From NCBI GenBank assembly GCA_903917565.1, contig CAIXBB010000004.1:1-64000 (forward strand): a DNA stretch of 64,000 nt, read 5' to 3'. Below the pieces are notes generated by a model. That model was not told where the DNA came from, ran no database searches, and worked only from the letters and a program-made list of their open reading frames with translations. The stretch is from an uncultured cyanobacterium (GTDB lineage: Bacteria > Cyanobacteriota > Cyanobacteriia > PCC-6307 > Cyanobiaceae). The translations under genes were made by a program, and so were the position numbers. This document shows positions 10,065-19,596 of this stretch, piece after piece (position 1 is the first letter of the stretch; every line of letters starts with the position of its first letter).

Positions 10065-11315
10065 TTACGTGGCCTGCGTTTCCTGCAGCAGGCTGGCCAC
10101 ATGGGCCGCGAACCCCTCCCCCAGCATCCGCTGGCCGTAGGCCGTGAACCGTTCGGCGGCGCTGCCGCTCCCGGCACGACTCTGCTCCACCAGGGCCGCC
10201 AGGCCCTCCAGCCAGCCGCCATCGGCGCCACTGCGCCAGTTCAGGCCCAGATCCCGGGCCTCGCGCTCCAGCCATCCCCCCGCCCGTCCCACCACCGCCG
10301 CCGCTTGCCCGCTCCTCCATCGCGCGGCGCCGTAGCACCACAGCAGCCCCGAACTGCGCTGCCGGTAGATGAGCGGGTCGTACGCCAAGAGGGTCCCATC
10401 GCAGCCGGCCAGCAGCGCCTGCATCTGCCCCGGCTCCACCCGCTCGTTCAGCCATTGGAACCCGCTGATCCGCTCACGGGCCCGCTCCAGGCTGGTGCGC
10501 TCCTCATCGGGCAGCGGTTCCCGGCTGTGCAGGTGGAACAGCCACTCCGCGTCTCGCAGCGCCGCTGGCCGGGGCCCTCCGCCCAGCAGGGCGTTCACCA
10601 CTTCAAGCGCTTCCCGGCGGCCCTTGCCGGGCTTGAGGTCGCCCCAGTGCAGCAGGATCCGCGGCCGGCCACTTGATGAGAGGAGCTCATCGGCGGGTGG
10701 CTCCGGCACCGGCGTCCCAGCCCCCACCACGGCCGGATGCAGCCCGGCGCACGCCAGGCCCGCCGCCGCCAGCAGGGGCCCGTACAGCTCCAGGCTCTGC
10801 TGGCTCGGCAGCACAAGCCGCAGCCGATGGCCGCCCTGCTCCACCGCCCGCGCCAGGGCGCCCAGAGCCACCTGGCAGTTGCTGGTGGCCTCCGCCTCTC
10901 CCCCTTGCCCGTCGAGGGTTTCCCCCGGGGCGAACATCAAGCTCACCACCACGGTGGCCGCTGGGCAGTGGCACAGAGCCCGGGCCAGCCCCAGCAGCTG
11001 GAACGGCAGCGCCGTGTGCATCACCCATCCACCCACGGGCCCCTGCAACTCCAGCGCCGCGCGCAGCTGCCGCTCCAGCTGTCTGGCCAGATGCACCGTG
11101 CCGCCCAGATCGGCCCAGTGGCGCGGATCCACGTAGCCGCAGTCGCGGAACACACCCCGGCAGCCGCTGGCCGAGATCGCTGCATCTGCCCAGCACTCCC
11201 CCGGCCAGCCCTGGGCCGCCAGCGCCGCCAGCAACTGGGCGTTCACATCGCCGTGGTGCCCCACGTTGCTGGCGTAGGCCGGATCCACGATCACCACCCA
11301 GCTGTTTCGCTCCAT
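10065..11315 (-). CDS. GT-B-type glycosyltransferase (family 1-like)
   Basis: 416 residues with a two-Rossmann GT-B layout. The N-terminal half opens MERNSWVVIVDPAYASNVGH. The C-terminal half starts near ILLHWGDLKPGKGRREAL and has a donor-site region LLAYDPLIYRQRSSG. ATG at 11315 has GGAG about 7 bases upstream; the longer open frame to 12011 is antisense to the neighbouring plus-strand gene and is rejected. It is divergent from the helical-repeat gene at 11379 across only 63 bases, so they probably share a promoter region. The donor and acceptor are unknown. Confidence 0.75.
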   Translation of the reverse strand: MERNSWVVIVDPAYASNVGHHGDVNAQLLAALAAQGWPGECWADAAISASGCRGVFRDCGYVDPRHWADLGGTVHLARQLERQLRAALELQGPVGGWVMHTALPFQLLGLARALCHCPAATVVVSLMFAPGETLDGQGGEAEATSNCQVALGALARAVEQGGHRLRLVLPSQQSLELYGPLLAAAGLACAGLHPAVVGAGTPVPEPPADELLSSSGRPRILLHWGDLKPGKGRREALEVVNALLGGGPRPAALRDAEWLFHLHSREPLPDEERTSLERARERISGFQWLNERVEPGQMQALLAGCDGTLLAYDPLIYRQRSSGLLWCYGAARWRSGQAAAVVGRAGGWLEREARDLGLNWRSGADGGWLEGLAALVEQSRAGSGSAAERFTAYGQRMLGEGFAAHVASLLQETQAT

Positions 11316-11378
11316 CCGCTCCGTTTCGATGCCAGCGGCTGCCAACCGCCGCACAATGGTGCCAGTGATCCCCAGGCT

Positions 11379-12608
11379 GTGAACCGAATCGGCTGGCCCA
11401 CCGCATCGGAACTCCTCCAGGAGCTGGCCGGCGCTCCTTCGGCAGACCCATCTGTTCGGCTCAACCAATTGCGCTGGCTGGGCCGTTACGGACTGGTGGA
11501 GCCGCTGCGTGATCTTGTTGCCCAGCTGCGGAGGTCCCCCCATTGGGGGGCGCCCCTGGCGCTGGAGGTGAGCCTGGCCTGGTTGCTCGCCGGCGATGGC
11601 CACCAGTCCGACCTGGCCGTCCTGGAGGCCGATGTTCTCGATCCCTCCCTCGCTCTGGTTCCCGATCCGTGGGGCCTCTGGCCCGCACCCGGCAAGCCCC
11701 AGGCCCCGACGCCCCAGGAGCAACGGGTCGACGCCGTGGCCCTGGCGGCCCGGATCCGCCACTGGCGCTGGCTCGAACCCACCGCCCTGGCGGAAACCTG
11801 GCGCCAACGGGCCCAGGCCGACTGGACGCTGGCCCTCACCAGCCCCGGGCTGGAGGAGCTGATCCTGCTGCTCCGTCACGGGCCTGCCCTCGACCCGCCG
11901 ATCGAGCCCTTCCTGGCCGAACTGGTGGGGGAGGCGCCGATCGCGGCCAGCCCCATTCAGGCCTTTCAGTTCTGGGCCCTGCTCACTGACATCCGCCCGG
12001 ACTGGCCCCACGCGCGCCTCAAGGCCGCCGATCTCGCCCTGGGCCAGGGGGATCGGCAGCGCTGTGACAACTGGATCGCCAGCGCCTCCCCAGACACCCG
12101 ACGCAGCCCCTGGCTATGGGACATCGCCGCCCGCTCGGCCCTCGAAGCCGGTGCCATCACCACTGCCCTCGACCACTGGGGCGAGGCCCTGGCGAAAGCG
12201 CCCCCTGAGCAGGCGGAGATGTTCCGCCAGCGCCGCCGTGAGGCCCGGCGGGGCCCCGGCCTGCTTCAGGCCCGCTCCCTGCTCAATCGCGGTGACGTCA
12301 CGCCGGCGCTGACGCTGCTGCAGCGGCTGGTGGCCGACGATCCCCAGTGGCAGCCGCTGCGCACCCTGTTGCAGCAGGCCGAATCCAGCGCCGCCGCCGC
12401 GGGCGGAACCGTAGCGGTGGCAGGCCAGCCCCCCCAGCGCTTTGGCCAGCTCCTGGAGCAGGCCGCCGCCCGCATCGGGCTCACCCTTCCCCCGATTGCC
12501 TCCGACCCCCAGGGCCCCGTGCCGGATCCCGAGGCGGCTCGCCAGCGGCTTGAGGCCTTCTCCAGCAGCCTCAGCGACGCCGAAGCCCGCTTCGCCCTGG
12601 GGGCCTGA
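11379..12608 (+). CDS. Helical (TPR-like) repeat protein of the glycan cluster
   Basis: 409 residues from a GTG at 11379. It is rich in paired helices such as LEAGAITTALDHWGEALAKA and LLNRGDVTPALTLLQRLV, which look like tetratricopeptide repeats; no catalytic motif is seen. The start is the best in-frame candidate, since an open frame reaching 10737 would run antisense through the divergent glycosyltransferase. By position between a glycosyltransferase and a methyltransferase it may be a scaffold for glycan enzymes. That role is inference only. Confidence 0.7.
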   Translation: MNRIGWPTASELLQELAGAPSADPSVRLNQLRWLGRYGLVEPLRDLVAQLRRSPHWGAPLALEVSLAWLLAGDGHQSDLAVLEADVLDPSLALVPDPWGLWPAPGKPQAPTPQEQRVDAVALAARIRHWRWLEPTALAETWRQRAQADWTLALTSPGLEELILLLRHGPALDPPIEPFLAELVGEAPIAASPIQAFQFWALLTDIRPDWPHARLKAADLALGQGDRQRCDNWIASASPDTRRSPWLWDIAARSALEAGAITTALDHWGEALAKAPPEQAEMFRQRRREARRGPGLLQARSLLNRGDVTPALTLLQRLVADDPQWQPLRTLLQQAESSAAAAGGTVAVAGQPPQRFGQLLEQAAARIGLTLPPIASDPQGPVPDPEAARQRLEAFSSSLSDAEARFALGA

Positions 12609-12618
12609 GGGCCGGAAC

Positions 12619-12879
12619 TCAGCCCCCGGCCGCTTCGATCCTCTCCAGGAGGGCGGCGATCAGCACTTCCGCCCGCCGTTCCTCCTGCTGATGCTGCTCC
12701 AGCAGCTGCAGCAGCTCCTGGTGGGCCAGGAAATAGAACTCCAGTTCCTCCTGCACCTGCTGCAGCTGAAGCAGATTCAGTTCGGCTTCATCCCGCGCCT
12801 CTTCCAGCTGGCCCTGCAGGCTGGCGATCTCGGCTTTCAGCGCCTGGGGATCGGCTGCTTTGGCAGGAGTTGTGCTCAT
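12619..12879 (-). CDS. Short coiled-coil protein (LLQLQQVQEELE type)
   Basis: 86 residues, nearly all heptad-like helix with the core LLQLQQVQEELEFYFLAHQ followed by an ELLQLLEQHQQEE stretch. The QVQEELE-YFL signature recurs as a helical segment in larger bacterial polysaccharide-associated proteins, which agrees with its neighbours. The start is ATG at 12879; the frame extends upstream but without a better start. It is convergent with the helical-repeat gene, with 10 bases between stops. It likely mediates an assembly or a partner contact; the function is not known. Confidence 0.65.
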   Translation of the reverse strand: MSTTPAKAADPQALKAEIASLQGQLEEARDEAELNLLQLQQVQEELEFYFLAHQELLQLLEQHQQEERRAEVLIAALLERIEAAGG

Positions 12880-12980
12880 TGGATCAAGCTTAGAAGCTCT
12901 GCGCCACGGCGTCGATCCATCCGCAACAGACCGTGCAGGAGTGATCACGGTAGCTTTGCGCTGTGGTCTTCCCTGGCGCC

Positions 12981-13841
12981 ATGCCCCTGGCCTCCCCGGA
13001 TCTCGTGCAGCGCACCTATCGCCAGCAGGCGGCTTTTCAGCGCGACTTCAAGGCGCAATGGAGCGATCTGGCCAGGCAGGTGCACACCAGCCTTCGCCTG
13101 ATGGCCTTGAACGGGATACGTGATCCACTCACCGATGCTCCCATCGCGGCCACCGATCTCCGGGTGGAGGGAACCAACTTCCGCGAAAGCCTGCAGCACG
13201 AGGGCCTGGTGTCACGGCAACGGGCCGTGCTCCTGTTGTTGCGTCAGTTGATCGAAGCCGGTCTCCTCCCGCGTCTGGACGCCTTGCGGCTCTACTGCCC
13301 GGAAGCCATCACCCCCTTCGCAGAGCATCTGCGGGGGCTTGTGGGGCACTTTCACGGTAGCGAATATCTACCGGATCCCCAGGATCGCCGGCGTCAGCAG
13401 GTGCGCCACGAGGATCTCTGCCAGCTCAGCTTCGAGGATCGCCGCTTTGATGTGGTGATCTGCAATGAGGTTCTCGAGCATGTCTACGACCTGCCGGCCG
13501 CCCTGCGTTCGATGCTGCGGGTGCTCGTGCCCGGTGGCGTGCTCTTCGGCACGGTTCCTTTTGCCTACGGCCAGTCCGCCTCCACCGTGAAGGCCCTGCA
13601 TCTCGCCCAGGAGCTGGATCCCGAACTCCTGGTGGAGCCGGAGTTCCACGGCGACCCGGTGCAGCCGAAACGAGGCTCGCTCGTGTACCGCATTCCGGGC
13701 TGGGACTTTCTCGATCAGCTGCGCGAGGCCGGTTTCGAGGATCCCCGCATCGAAGCGATCCACTCCCCCACCTACGGCATCCTCGGTGCCGAGATCCCCT
13801 GGATCCTGGTGTTCTTGGCCCAGCGCCCTCGCGATTCCTAG
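12981..13841 (+). CDS. SAM-dependent methyltransferase, class I-like
   Basis: 286 residues. The core is a Rossmann methyltransferase: LRLYCPEAITPF stands where the family has its cofactor strand, then GSEYLPD, RHEDLCQLSFEDRRFDVV, the ICNEVLEHV acidic motif and VPGGVLFGTVPF. The upstream NFRESLQHEGLVSRQRA fits a segment that in relatives contains cysteines (RExLvCPxxGLNxR), here lost. Start ATG 12981; GTG at 12963 would add six residues. It probably methylates a sugar or lipid-linked glycan. Substrate unknown. Confidence 0.75.
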   Translation: MPLASPDLVQRTYRQQAAFQRDFKAQWSDLARQVHTSLRLMALNGIRDPLTDAPIAATDLRVEGTNFRESLQHEGLVSRQRAVLLLLRQLIEAGLLPRLDALRLYCPEAITPFAEHLRGLVGHFHGSEYLPDPQDRRRQQVRHEDLCQLSFEDRRFDVVICNEVLEHVYDLPAALRSMLRVLVPGGVLFGTVPFAYGQSASTVKALHLAQELDPELLVEPEFHGDPVQPKRGSLVYRIPGWDFLDQLREAGFEDPRIEAIHSPTYGILGAEIPWILVFLAQRPRDS

Positions 13842-13844
13842 GTT

Positions 13845-13858
13845 CCCCAGGCCTGGGG
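13845..13858. terminator. Perfect GC palindrome between convergent genes
   Basis: CCCCAGGCCTGGGG is a 14-base perfect palindrome in the 22-base gap between the methyltransferase stop and the WcbI-family stop. Its position between convergent ends suggests a shared hairpin terminator, but there is no T-run on either side, so it may be chance in GC-rich DNA. Confidence 0.3.
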
Positions 13859-13863
13859 GCCGT

Positions 13864-15369
13864 TCAGTTCCCCTCAAGGGCAAGTGCCAGCAACCGATCC
13901 GCCAGCTGGAACTTCTCCTGCTTCCGGTTGCAGGCCACGAGCCAGCCGTGCCGCCGGTAGAAGCCGATGGAGGCCCCCAGTTGCTCCGCCAGCGTCCAGC
14001 TGGTCTCCCAGTCGCTGCGCCCTTCAGCGCTGGCCCAGGTCGGTAACCCCAGGGCCTGGCGCGTCCAGGGGAGGATCCCGTGCCGTTGCCGCCCCAGGAT
14101 CTCCATCGTGTCGGAGATCCTGGGCGGCTCCATGCCGTTTTCCAGCTCCAACATCCCAATCAGATCAGCGAGCAGCCTCTCCAGCAATTGGTTGCTGGGG
14201 TGGTTGAAGGTGTGAAACAGCGGCAAGGGGTGGCCAGACGCGTTGTAGTTCGCCTCCAGCCAGGGGGAGAGCTGCAGGTCGCAATCGTGTTCTCGCCGGG
14301 CCAGCTCTGCCAGCGATCGCCGGTGCCAGCCCCGCAGGAGATCGTCCATGGCCGGGGTGGCGGGCAGCTCGAGGATCGCTTCGGCCTCCAGCCCCCGCTC
14401 CGCGGCCACCATCGCCAGAAAATCGTGATAGTCGCCCAAGGGGGATTCGGCCGCCAGGCCGGGCAGTTCGCCCCGGTCGTCGTGGGCGTAGCCGATCGTG
14501 GCGTGATACCCCTCGTAGTGCAGATTCGGCAGCACGATGGCGTGAGCACCTGCCGGCAGCAGGGCCTCCAGGGTGACCCCATCCAGGCCGATGCCGTCGC
14601 GATAGCCCGGGGTGATCCGGTGCATCACCAGCACCTGCGTTTCGCCCAGCACCCGATGCAGATCCTTCACCTCCTCCGGAGTGGCGAGATGCACCGGCGT
14701 GCAGAAGTGGAACCGGTGCGAGGGCAGGGCCCGCTCCAGCCCCAGGAACAGCGGATGGGTCTGACAGTTGCCCACGATCGTGATCAGGGTTGCCCCTGCC
14801 GGCCTCGCTGTCGCCGTGGCGTCAGCGGCGGCAGACGCCATGCCCAGCAACTCCTGCCACATGGACATGGACGGTATCCATGGCGGCAGGGGATCGTGGT
14901 AGCTGCCAAGCTGCTCCAGCAGTTGCAAGGCCAAGGCGTTAAGGTCCTGGCGCTGCCGGGGAGACCAGCCATGGTCGCCGGCCTTCAACCGCCTGTGGAT
15001 CCAGATGGACCCATAGCGGCAGAACTGCTCCTGGTGGATGGCCACCCACTCCGGCTGCGGTTCGGCCCCTTCCAGCAGATGGCCGTACAGCCGAGCCCCC
15101 CAGCCGGCCAGGGAGATGGCGTGGTCCGGTTCGCTGGTGGCCACGGCCAGCATCTGCTGGTGGCAGGCCAGCCCCAGTTCCAGCAGCAACTCCAGATCGT
15201 CGCTCGCCAGTGCGGTGTCGGAAGCCAGCACGCCTTGCCAGGCCAGCTCCGCAATCTTGTCCAGACCCTGGCGCTTGAGGCACTCTCTGGCCAGGTCCAT
15301 GCAGACGGCCCGATCCCTCAGCACGTTCGAAGCGGGGAGGGCCAGGCCTGGACTGGGGGATGTCTCCAT
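13864..15369 (-). CDS. WcbI-family polysaccharide biosynthesis protein with extra N-terminal domain
   Basis: 501 residues. The C-terminal part from about residue 190 is a WcbI-type domain (capsule biosynthesis, putative acetyltransferase or hydrolase), with TIVGNCQTHPLF, HRITPGYRDGIGL and LPNLHYEGYHATIGYAHDD. The N-terminal part is a separate helical domain; residues 65-124 align without gaps to residues 37-96 of the divergent GT61 protein, sharing ACHQ, GARLY, W-VA, EQFCR and W-I motifs. Start ATG 15369. Length exceeds a bare WcbI domain because of this extension. Likely modifies a surface polysaccharide. Confidence 0.8.
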   Translation of the reverse strand: METSPSPGLALPASNVLRDRAVCMDLARECLKRQGLDKIAELAWQGVLASDTALASDDLELLLELGLACHQQMLAVATSEPDHAISLAGWGARLYGHLLEGAEPQPEWVAIHQEQFCRYGSIWIHRRLKAGDHGWSPRQRQDLNALALQLLEQLGSYHDPLPPWIPSMSMWQELLGMASAAADATATARPAGATLITIVGNCQTHPLFLGLERALPSHRFHFCTPVHLATPEEVKDLHRVLGETQVLVMHRITPGYRDGIGLDGVTLEALLPAGAHAIVLPNLHYEGYHATIGYAHDDRGELPGLAAESPLGDYHDFLAMVAAERGLEAEAILELPATPAMDDLLRGWHRRSLAELARREHDCDLQLSPWLEANYNASGHPLPLFHTFNHPSNQLLERLLADLIGMLELENGMEPPRISDTMEILGRQRHGILPWTRQALGLPTWASAEGRSDWETSWTLAEQLGASIGFYRRHGWLVACNRKQEKFQLADRLLALALEGN

Positions 15370-15484
15370 TCAGATGCTGCGACCCCCCTCCGGGGGAGTG
15401 ATCGGCGCGGCTTCCATCATGAAGGGCATGGTTGCTCCACCAACCCTCAACCAGTGTCAAAGTCAACCGTGATCCGCCGATGCC

Positions 15485-16972
15485 ATGAGCAACGCTCGCC
15501 AGCTCGCTGAGGCCTGCCGGCAGTTGCCACCCCTGCCTCCCCAGGGCAGCCAGACCGCACTGGATCCCACCGAACGGGATCGGTTGCGCCAGCTCGGAGC
15601 CGCTTGTCATCAGCACATGCTGGCCCTGCCCGAAGAGCAGCGTTACGAGGCCATCGCCCTCGCCCTCGATGGCGCCCGCCTCTACCGCTGGCTGCAGGCC
15701 ACCAGCCCCGCGGAGCCCGACTGGGTCGCCGTGATCGAGGAGCAGTTCTGCCGTTTCGGCGTCCTCTGGATCAAGGACCAGGGCCGATCCGATCCCCATC
15801 TGGCCCTTCGGGCACTGCCGCTGATCGATCGCCTGCTGCAGTTCAATCCGACGCAACACGATTGGATCAGCGCCACCCGCCAGCAGCTGGAGCAGGCCGC
15901 GGCTCCCATCCCGCGTGGATTTTTTGCCCCCCCAACTGGCCCTGCCCCCTTCCCCTGGTCGGAACCCCTCCACACCTATCGGCTCAGCCATCGCCTGGCC
16001 AGCAACGCCGTGGTACTGCCCATCGGCGTCATCGCCGACGGGGAATGGTTCTGCGACTGCCTCCAGTACCTCCCCGCGCGCTGGCCCGAGGCCCACTGGA
16101 TGCAGCAGCTCGGCGGCTACCAGCTCGAACGCGATGGAGACAGCATCAGCCTCCGTCCCCGGCCCGATCAGGGGCCCTCACCCCTGCGGTTGGCGGGCAC
16201 CTGGTGCGTACTGAACGACATCGTTGGCCGCCGCAACCTGGGCCACTTCTTTCACGACACCCTCCCCCAGCTGGCGGCCATCCGCCGGCTCTCCAGCGAG
16301 CTGGGGGAGTTGAAGGTGCTGGCCTGCCGCGAACGCTATGCCAATCTCGCCCACCTGCGTCGCCTGCTCTGGCCCGGGGAGGTGCAGTTCCGGGAGGATC
16401 TTCCGGCCTCGTTCAGCGTCGAGCGGTTGGTGCTGCAGCCGGTGGCCTGCAACGGAGCCAGTGGCTTCTACCCCGATTTCCAGCGGGTCTGGTGCTTTGC
16501 GCTGGAGGATTACCGCGAGGGGGTGGAGCTGTTGCGCCGGGAGCTGCATCAGCCCTCGCCTCCTTTCGCGCTGCAGGATCACTGGATCTACTTCAGCCGC
16601 AATCTGGCCGCCCCCACCGAAGTTCCCCATGGTCGTCACTTCAGCAACCACGCCGAACTGCTCGAGCAACTCAGCAACCACGGCGTGCTGATCCTCGATC
16701 CGGGTCACTACGACATCCGGGCCCTCCATGGCCTGATCAGCCGGGCTCGGGGCTTCATCGGCATCCATGGAGCTGGGCTTGCCAATGCCCTGCTCGCCCC
16801 TGAAGGCACCCCGGTGATCGAAATCCGGCCCCACGGTGGCGCTTGGCGGATGCTGGAACTGGCGGGCCGCTCCGCCGGCCTCGACTGGCAGGTGCTCGAC
16901 TGTCCCGCCGATCCAGCGGTGCCAGGCCGCAGCGTGCTGCCCATCCAGGCCCTGCTGGATCGGCTCCAGTAG
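15485..16972 (+). CDS. Family 61 glycosyltransferase with shared N-terminal domain
   Basis: 495 residues. The C-terminal half is a GT61 (DUF563) domain, shown by NLGHFFHDTLPQLAAI, IYFSRNLAAPTEV, and the closing IHGAGLANALLAPEGTPVIEI signature (read in parts). The first about 110 residues are not part of GT61 and match the N-terminal domain of the divergent WcbI-family protein. ATG at 15485 is the start; 115 bases separate the two divergent starts. Transfers an unknown sugar, probably in the cytoplasm, in the same glycan pathway. Confidence 0.85.
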   Translation: MSNARQLAEACRQLPPLPPQGSQTALDPTERDRLRQLGAACHQHMLALPEEQRYEAIALALDGARLYRWLQATSPAEPDWVAVIEEQFCRFGVLWIKDQGRSDPHLALRALPLIDRLLQFNPTQHDWISATRQQLEQAAAPIPRGFFAPPTGPAPFPWSEPLHTYRLSHRLASNAVVLPIGVIADGEWFCDCLQYLPARWPEAHWMQQLGGYQLERDGDSISLRPRPDQGPSPLRLAGTWCVLNDIVGRRNLGHFFHDTLPQLAAIRRLSSELGELKVLACRERYANLAHLRRLLWPGEVQFREDLPASFSVERLVLQPVACNGASGFYPDFQRVWCFALEDYREGVELLRRELHQPSPPFALQDHWIYFSRNLAAPTEVPHGRHFSNHAELLEQLSNHGVLILDPGHYDIRALHGLISRARGFIGIHGAGLANALLAPEGTPVIEIRPHGGAWRMLELAGRSAGLDWQVLDCPADPAVPGRSVLPIQALLDRLQ

Positions 16973-16977
16973 ACGCT

Positions 16978-18426
16978 TCAGCCCCGCACCCAGTCGGTCA
17001 CACCACCCGGCCGGTCGATCAGCTCAATGCCCTCGGCGGCCAGTTCGGTGCGGATGCGGTCGGCTGTGGCGAAATCGCGGGCGGCCTTGGCGGCCCGGCG
17101 TTCCTCGATCCGTTGCTGGATCTCCCCCCCATCCACCGCTTCTGCCGCCGGCTCCGCCTCCAGCCCCAGCACCCCGGCCAGCTCCACCAGCAGCTGCCAA
17201 CGGGGTTGCAGCTGGGCCACTTCGGGGGCGGCGCCCCCTTCGCGCTCGCCTCGCTCCAGCCGGTTGGCCAGGGCCCGCAGGGGCCGGGCCAGCTCGAACA
17301 GCACCGCCACGGCCGCCGAGGTGTTGAGGTCGTCGTCCATGGCGGCGGCGAAGCGGTTGCGGGCCTCTGTGAGCGCGTCTGAGGGCTCTGCAGGCGGCGC
17401 GGCACGCCAGCCCAGGGCCGCTGCGTGGCGTTCCCCCAGGCCCAGGGCGCCGTCGAGCCCCTTCCAGCCCGTGGCGGCCGCCGCCAGGGCCTCGCTGGTG
17501 AAATCCAGCGGCTTGCGGTAGTGGGCCTGCAGCACGAACAGCCGCAGGGTCATCGGGCTGACGCCGCTTTCGAGCAGCGCACGGATCGTGGTGAAGTTGC
17601 CCAGCGATTTGGACATCTTCTCGCCGCCCACATTCACCATGCCGTTGTGCAGCCAGAAGTGCGCCAGGGGCTGGCCGCTGGCCGCCTCCGACTGGGCGAT
17701 CTCGTTCTCATGGTGCGGAAAGATCAGGTCGGCACCGCCCAGGTGGATGTCGATCGTGGGGCCGAGCTCCTCGCGCACCATGGCCGAACACTCGATGTGC
17801 CAGCCCGGCCGTCCCGGCCCCCAGGGGGAGGGAAAGCTGGGCTCACCGGGTTTGGCGCCTTTCCAGAGGGCGAAGTCGAAGGGATGCTGCTTGCGGGCTT
17901 CTTCGGCCTCGCTGGTGCGGCCGCTGGCGCCCTCCTGCTGCTCCTCGAGTTGGCGGCCGCTGAGCTTGCCGTAGCCGGCCTGGCGCATCACCGAGAAGTA
18001 CACATCGCCATCGGCGGAATAGGCCGCCCGCTTCTCCACCAGGTCACTGATCAGGCTGCGGATCGCGTCCAGGCTGCGGGTGGCCCGGGGCATCCGGTCG
18101 GGGGGAAGGATGTGCAGGGCGGCCATGTCCGCCTGGAAGGCGGCGATGTTGCGCTCGCTCACCACCGCCATGGAGCTGCCCTCCGCTTCGGCCCGTTTGA
18201 GGATCTTGTCGTCGATGTCGGTGAAGTTCTGCACGAAGGTCACCGCGTAGCCACACCACACCAGATATCGCCGCAGCACGTCCCAGACGATGTAGCTGCG
18301 GGCATGGCCCAGGTGGCACAGGTCGTAGACCGTGACACCGCAGCAGTAGATCGACACCCTCCCCGGCTGCAGCGGCTCGAAGGGCTCGCAGCGGCGGCTG
18401 AGGGTGTTGGTGAGCCGCAGGGTCAA
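16978..18426 (-). CDS. cysS: Cysteinyl-tRNA synthetase
   Basis: 482 residues. It charges tRNA-Cys with cysteine. The class I HIGH motif appears as HLGHARSY, the KMSKS loop as [10 protein letters not shown], and the zinc-site region as WHIECSAM. The start is TTG at 18426, overlapping the rfbB stop as TTGA, with GGAG about 10 bases upstream; reading from there gives the expected TLRLTNTL opening. The upstream frame extension to 18498 lies inside rfbB and is rejected. Coupling of an essential synthetase to a sugar gene is unusual, but the overlap is clear. Confidence 0.95.
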   Translation of the reverse strand: MTLRLTNTLSRRCEPFEPLQPGRVSIYCCGVTVYDLCHLGHARSYIVWDVLRRYLVWCGYAVTFVQNFTDIDDKILKRAEAEGSSMAVVSERNIAAFQADMAALHILPPDRMPRATRSLDAIRSLISDLVEKRAAYSADGDVYFSVMRQAGYGKLSGRQLEEQQEGASGRTSEAEEARKQHPFDFALWKGAKPGEPSFPSPWGPGRPGWHIECSAMVREELGPTIDIHLGGADLIFPHHENEIAQSEAASGQPLAHFWLHNGMVNVGGEKMSKSLGNFTTIRALLESGVSPMTLRLFVLQAHYRKPLDFTSEALAAAATGWKGLDGALGLGERHAAALGWRAAPPAEPSDALTEARNRFAAAMDDDLNTSAAVAVLFELARPLRALANRLERGEREGGAAPEVAQLQPRWQLLVELAGVLGLEAEPAAEAVDGGEIQQRIEERRAAKAARDFATADRIRTELAAEGIELIDRPGGVTDWVRG

Positions 18427-19568
18427 TGGCCCGCTCCCGCCGTGGCCTGGCCCAGGCGGCCGCCGCCGTAGCCGGCCCGGCTGCGCACGTTGGCGCACCA
18501 GTCGCCGTGCTCCAGGTACCAGCGCACCGTCTCCCTCAGACCCTGGTTGAAGTCATGGCGCGGCTGCCAGCCCAGCTCGGTGCTGATCCGCTCCGGGTCG
18601 ATGGCGTAGCGCCGGTCGTGGCCCGGCCGGTCGGCCACCGGCGTGATCAGGCTGGCGTGGGGGGAGCCGGCGGGCCGCAGCTCGTCCATCAGGGCGCAGA
18701 TGGCCTGCACCACCTTCTTGTTGGTGCGCTCCCCATGGCCCCCGACGCAGTAGCTGCGCCCCAGCTGCCCGCTGGTGGCGGCCAGCAGCAGGGCCTCCAC
18801 GTGGTCCTCCACGTAGAGCCAGTCGCGCACATTGGCCCCATCGCCGTACAGCGGGATCGGCTCGCCGGCGGCGGCCTTGAGGATCACCACCGGGATCAGC
18901 TTCTCGGGGAATTGCCAGGGGCCGTAGTTGTTGCTGCAGTTGGTGAGCACCACCGGCAGCCCGTAGGTGTGGTGCCAGGCCTGCACCAGGTGGTCGCTGC
19001 CCGCCTTGCTGGCCGAATAGGGGCTGCGCGGGTCGTAGGGGGTGGTTTCCGAGAACCGCCCGGTGGCCCCTAACGAGCCGAACACCTCGTCGGTGCTGAT
19101 GTGGTGGAAGCGGAACTGTTCCCGGCGCTCCGCCGGCAGCCCCTCCCAGTGGGTCCGCACCGCCTGCAGCAGGTTGTAGGTGCCCATCACGTTGCTCACC
19201 AGGAACGCGCCCGGATCGTCGATCGAGCGGTCGACATGGCTTTCGGCCGCCAGGTGCAGCACCAGATCCGGATCGGCCTGACGCACCGCCGCCGCCACGG
19301 CCTCCCCATCGGCCAGATCCACCTGCAGCAGTCGGTGGCGCGGGCCGTCGGAGCGCTCGGCCGCTTCGCCCAGCTCCGCCAGGGTGTTGTAAACCCCCAG
19401 CAGATCGCTGGCGTAGCCCATCTTGTCGAGGTTGAACACCGTCACGGTGCTGTCCCGCAGCAGCCGCCGCACCAGCGCCCCGCCGATGAAACCGGCCCCC
19501 CCCGTCACCAGGAGGCGGCGACGGCCGGCGAGCAGCACCGGCAGGTCGAGGGAGTGGTTGGGGAGCAT
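18423..19568 (-). CDS. rfbB: dTDP-glucose 4,6-dehydratase
   Basis: 381 residues. It produces dTDP-4-keto-6-deoxyglucose for dTDP-rhamnose. The opening [19 protein letters not shown] binds [26 protein letters not shown] and [18 protein letters not shown] are the family hallmarks with the catalytic Tyr/Lys. ATG at 19568 is preferred to the unsupported extension to 19694. It lies 28 bases after rfbD and overlaps cysS. Confidence 0.95.
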   Translation of the reverse strand: MLPNHSLDLPVLLAGRRRLLVTGGAGFIGGALVRRLLRDSTVTVFNLDKMGYASDLLGVYNTLAELGEAAERSDGPRHRLLQVDLADGEAVAAAVRQADPDLVLHLAAESHVDRSIDDPGAFLVSNVMGTYNLLQAVRTHWEGLPAERREQFRFHHISTDEVFGSLGATGRFSETTPYDPRSPYSASKAGSDHLVQAWHHTYGLPVVLTNCSNNYGPWQFPEKLIPVVILKAAAGEPIPLYGDGANVRDWLYVEDHVEALLLAATSGQLGRSYCVGGHGERTNKKVVQAICALMDELRPAGSPHASLITPVADRPGHDRRYAIDPERISTELGWQPRHDFNQGLRETVRWYLEHGDWCANVRSRAGYGGGRLGQATAGAGH

Positions 19569-19596
19569 CGGGGTGGAGCGAGACGACAAAGGGGGT

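Noticed and set aside
11316-12011. N-terminal extension of the GT-B glycosyltransferase
   Set aside because: It is antisense to the helical-repeat gene and of shadow-like composition; ATG 11315 has a ribosome site.
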